From the NCBI GenBank assembly GCA_002394535.1, contig DGUG01000130.1:1-8825 (forward strand): 8,825 nt of DNA, written 5' to 3'. Positions 7,188 through 8,825 of this stretch are shown piece by piece. A model generated the notes under the pieces. The model saw only the letters and a list, made by a program, of their open reading frames with translations. It made no database searches and had not been told where the DNA came from. Position numbers and translations under genes: made by a program. Origin of the DNA: Lachnospiraceae bacterium UBA4316 (GTDB lineage: Bacteria; Bacillota; Clostridia; Lachnospirales; Lachnospiraceae). How positions within the stretch are numbered: position 1 is the stretch's first letter; each line of letters opens with the position of its first letter.

Positions 7188-7216
7188 TTGACATTCACGT
7201 TAGCATATGCTAACAT
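7188..7216 (+). promoter_or_regulatory. Plus-strand promoter facing no protein gene
   Basis: TTGACA (7188-7193), a 17-nt spacer, and an extended -10 TGCTAACAT (TG at 7208-7209, hexamer 7211-7216). It points away from the ZIP gene towards a terminator at 7293-7322 with no gene between, and a palindrome at 7199-7214 fills its spacer and enters the -10. Confidence 0.6.
7199..7214. promoter_or_regulatory. Perfect 16-bp palindromic operator GTTAGCATATGCTAAC
   Basis: Fully symmetric, with 6-bp half-sites and a 4-bp centre. It lies between the -35 and -10 of the plus-strand promoter and overlaps the -10, a classical repressor position. It resembles DtxR/IdeR-type boxes (TTAG...CTAA). A near copy with the same spacing is at the feo promoter (3623-3638). 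The binding protein is not known; the dtxR-like product at the end of the window is the simplest guess. Confidence 0.65.
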
Positions 7217-7222
7217 ATCGTT

Positions 7223-7323
7223 GTTATTAAGGTACCTATCCTTTTCAACTATCCATAGCCAATTATGACAAATACCTTAATTTCATAAAGAGAAAACCCG
7301 GAGCATGACGCCCCGGGTTTTTC
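7223..7323 (+). ncRNA. Candidate metal-regulated small RNA
   Basis: About 100 nt between a good plus-strand promoter and an intrinsic terminator. The 5' part ATTAAGGTA (7226-7234) can pair perfectly with TACCTTAAT (7273-7281), leaving a 38-nt loop with two CTATCC motifs (7236-7241 and 7249-7254); the 3' end is the terminator hairpin with a U run. A structured RNA with exposed C/U-rich loops, under what looks like metal control, is reminiscent of Fur-controlled sRNAs such as FsrA of Bacillus, which pair with ribosome sites. The only open frame inside is about 7 codons with no ribosome site. Loop bases 7235-7248 are complementary to the ZIP mRNA leader. Existence of the transcript is an inference. 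Confidence 0.45.
7293..7322. terminator. Bidirectional intrinsic terminator
   Basis: AAAACCCGG (7293-7301) pairs with CCGGGTTTT (7313-7321) around an 11-nt loop. The plus strand continues TTTTTCT and the minus strand reads TTTTCTCTTT, so it can stop the FliD-like gene transcript (stop at 7352) and the putative plus-strand sRNA. Confidence 0.85.
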
Positions 7324-7351
7324 TAGGTAAAGGTTTTGTTTAATAAAGGAT

Positions 7352-8056
7352 CTATACAAACTGGTTGTACACACTTGACAATGCACTTGTTGTAGTTGCA
7401 TTACTTCCGTAAATTGTTGAACTCATATCAGCATCACGATATATGCTTCCTGCCTTGTCGGCGATCTGTGAACCATATGTCCCGAACCCGTCAAAAAGAG
7501 TCTTGAGCGTCGCCGTATCGGCCTTCTTGAGTTTCTCATCATCAACCGAAAGCTTTCCGTCATCACCGACGGTAATTCCTATCTTTCCGAGCACCTTCGA
7601 GAAAGTATCCGTCATGCCCGTCATGTAACTCATATCCTGGGCAATTTCCTTGGAGCTGACCTTTGATGACTGGTCTATTACTTTGTTATACTTGTCGGCA
7701 AAATCCTTAACCGCACTTGTTATTTTAGCCGTATCAGCCTTTCCGTCTGCTCCCTTCCACAGATCATCCTTGTTAAGTGCCTCTGCCGAAGCCCTAAGTT
7801 CGTCGGCATCTTTCTTGATCTGGGTAAGTCCGGTCTTGTCAACTTCCGTTGAGGCTTTGGTCTTCGCCGAATCGGATGATTTGGCAGATGCAGCCTTTGC
7901 TTCATAATTGGCTTTGTCGGTACCGCCATAGTATGATTTTACAAGCTTCCCGTAACTTCCGTTCTTGATAGCGGCATAATCCGTAAAACTGAACGATCCC
8001 AACGAATTGTTCGAGTTCGTATTGGAATTGCCGAGCATTGAAGTAATGTCAAACAT
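7352..8056 (-). CDS. FliD C-terminal-like protein, probable flagellar hook-associated or secreted protein
   Basis: 234 residues. The N-terminus is short and rich in Asn/Ser, then has SFSFTDYAAIKNGSYGKLVK, a pattern I associate with hypothetical flagellar-cluster proteins of Lachnospiraceae. Residues from about 75 on are Ala/Lys-rich and mostly helical. The region IGITVGDDGKLSVDDEKLKK, followed by TLFDGFGTYGSQIADKAGSIY, resembles the C-terminal part of the flagellar cap protein FliD. A true FliD is much longer (400 residues or more), so this is not the cap protein itself. There is no Sec signal peptide; export through the flagellar apparatus is possible. AGGAGG lies 7 nt before the ATG at 8056, and the gene is 29 bp after its upstream neighbour, so the two probably form one transcript ending at the 7293-7322 terminator. 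Confidence 0.6.
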   Translation of the reverse strand: MFDITSMLGNSNTNSNNSLGSFSFTDYAAIKNGSYGKLVKSYYGGTDKANYEAKAASAKSSDSAKTKASTEVDKTGLTQIKKDADELRASAEALNKDDLWKGADGKADTAKITSAVKDFADKYNKVIDQSSKVSSKEIAQDMSYMTGMTDTFSKVLGKIGITVGDDGKLSVDDEKLKKADTATLKTLFDGFGTYGSQIADKAGSIYRDADMSSTIYGSNATTTSALSSVYNQFV

Positions 8057-8085
8057 TCAGACGCCTCCTAAATGATTAAAAACAA

Positions 8086-8694
8086 TTACTGGTTCTTGGA
8101 CGCATAGTATTCGTCAAACATCTTGTTGGCAGCTGCAAGTGTATCCTTGCTGATGTCGGGAAGTTCGTCTCCCCACGCACCCATAGCTTCCTTGAAGCCC
8201 TTTTCCATAGCTGCCTGCATCTCTTTCATCTTGTCGGGATCGTCTCCGGCAAGTGCGGATGCAAAATCAAACAGTCTCTGGGATGTCTGCTTGATACCCC
8301 AGTATCCGTCCTCCGAAACATCCTCTTTAGCCTTGTCTATATCAGCCTGTGTAACATTCTTGAGATTCTCGGGAGTAAACAGTTCTGAGAGCTTTGATAC
8401 TCCGGCCTGATCGGAAAACATTTTGCGGACAAGATCCACCATCTGATTCTGTCTGTCAACCTGATCCTGCTTAAGCTGCTGTACAAGTGCCGCTCTGTCT
8501 TCCGCACTCATCTTGTTAATCGAGTATGTAGCCTTATTTGCAGCCCCCTCGCTCTTTTCGTAAACCGCAGCAACATCGGCATTATTTGCTGCCGGTGCCT
8601 GTGCAGCATTTACTGCAGATTCGGAAACAGCGGGTGTGCTTGTACTGATGGCGCTGTATACACCTGAAACACTTCCTACGTTCATATCGCTCAT
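8086..8694 (-). CDS. Conserved hypothetical protein, possible flagellar-cluster or secreted protein
   Basis: 202 residues, no membrane segment or signal peptide. The first 60 residues are low-complexity, rich in Ala/Ser/Asn/Val, and look disordered. Residues 63-125 are charged and helical. The C-terminal part is the most structured: GYWGIKQTSQRLFDFASALA (130-149), then a GDDPDKMKEMQAAMEKGFKEA helix pair and WGDELPDISKDTL. I recall this kind of C-terminal block from uncharacterised proteins of several phyla, but I cannot name a function. AGGAGG lies 8 nt before the ATG at 8694. Its partner downstream has FliD-like features, which points to flagella or the cell surface. Confidence 0.75.
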   Translation of the reverse strand: MSDMNVGSVSGVYSAISTSTPAVSESAVNAAQAPAANNADVAAVYEKSEGAANKATYSINKMSAEDRAALVQQLKQDQVDRQNQMVDLVRKMFSDQAGVSKLSELFTPENLKNVTQADIDKAKEDVSEDGYWGIKQTSQRLFDFASALAGDDPDKMKEMQAAMEKGFKEAMGAWGDELPDISKDTLAAANKMFDEYYASKNQ

Positions 8695-8714
8695 TTTACC
8701 TTCCTCCTTTGAAT

Positions 8715-8723
8715 ATTATATCA
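8715..8723 (-). promoter_or_regulatory. Extended -10 promoter for the two-gene unit
   Basis: Minus-strand TGATATAAT is a perfect extended -10; the start would be near 8708, 14 nt before the ATG. The -35 region (TTGTAA at a 19-nt distance) is poor, as is usual with an extended -10. It is not a sigma-28 flagellar promoter. Confidence 0.6.
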
Positions 8724-8810
8724 CATAAGGAACCATTTGTTACAACTAAATCAAAATACATGATTTACAATCCGGATAAGGGAATCATTATCGAACAGAT
8801 AAGATAGGAA

Positions 8811-8825
8811 GATGCCGTAAGCATC
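8811..8825. repeat. Inverted repeat at the window edge
   Basis: GATGC-CGTAA-GCATC runs to the last base of the window, so the stem may continue outside. On the minus strand it is followed by TTCCTATCTT, which could be a weak terminator of an upstream gene. Confidence 0.3.

Noticed and set aside
7266..7289. Seven-codon open frame MTNTLIS within the putative sRNA
   Set aside because: No ribosome site precedes it and it overlaps the 3' arm of the predicted stem.
8779..8793. Fur-box-like sequence CGATAATGATTCCCT upstream of the 202-residue protein gene
   Set aside because: Only the left half matches well (10/14 overall) and it lies about 60 bp upstream of the predicted -10, so it does not explain regulation.
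8770..8805. Sigma-28 flagellar promoter (TTCGATAA on the minus strand)
   Set aside because: There is no TAAA-like -35 at 15 nt upstream, and a perfect extended -10 for the vegetative sigma factor lies nearer the gene.

Overview
The window looks like a chromosomal segment from an anaerobic, flagellated low-to-mid GC Firmicute, most likely in the Lachnospiraceae (Clostridia). The reasons are strong AGGAGG ribosome sites, the gene set fur-like/feoA/feoA/feoB/FeoB-associated Cys-rich protein/DtxR, and flagellar hook-cap-like proteins of a kind I associate with that family. This placement is an inference from gene content. All recognisable protein genes lie on the minus strand, so transcription runs from high to low coordinates.

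Reading in the direction of transcription there are three blocks. (1) 8694-7352: two secreted- or flagellar-looking proteins, a 202-residue conserved hypothetical and a 234-residue protein with a FliD-like C-terminal region, ending at a hairpin terminator (7293-7322). (2) 7085-3755: a metal-transport operon with a ZIP-family (GufA/ZupT-like) permease and a P1B-type Cu(I) ATPase (CopA). CopA carries a second metal-binding domain at its C-terminus. That last domain has its own AGGAGG and ATG in frame, so a separate CopZ-like chaperone could be made from inside copA. The block ends at a strong terminator (3688-3715). (3) 3569-1: an Fe(II) uptake operon with a Fur-type DNA-binding domain lacking the usual dimerisation/metal domain, two FeoA proteins, FeoB and a small Cys-rich membrane protein, followed by a DtxR/MntR-family regulator cut off by the window edge.

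The regulatory DNA is the most interesting part. The promoters before the fur-like gene and before the dtxR-like gene each have a TTGACA -35 overlapped by a 12/14 match to the 7-1-7 Fur box. A 16-bp palindrome GTTAGCATATGCTAAC (7199-7214) sits inside a good plus-strand promoter (TTGACA-17-TGCTAACAT). That promoter faces no gene, only an intrinsic terminator about 100 bp away, which is the layout of a metal-regulated small RNA. A near copy of the palindrome with the same 6-4-6 spacing (3623-3638) lies just downstream of the fur/feo -10. The predicted RNA has a C/U-rich loop, and 14 nt of it can pair with the 5' leader of the divergently transcribed ZIP gene. Together these suggest one metal-homeostasis circuit linking Feo, ZIP/CopA, a DtxR-family sensor, Fur and perhaps a small RNA; the circuit as a whole is a hypothesis.

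Gene-free stretches are short. 3570-3754 holds the feo promoter and the copA terminator; 7086-7351 holds the ZIP leader, the putative sRNA and the terminator; 8695-8825 holds one promoter and an inverted repeat at the window edge. I saw no tRNA, rRNA, CRISPR array, insertion sequence or prophage signal.
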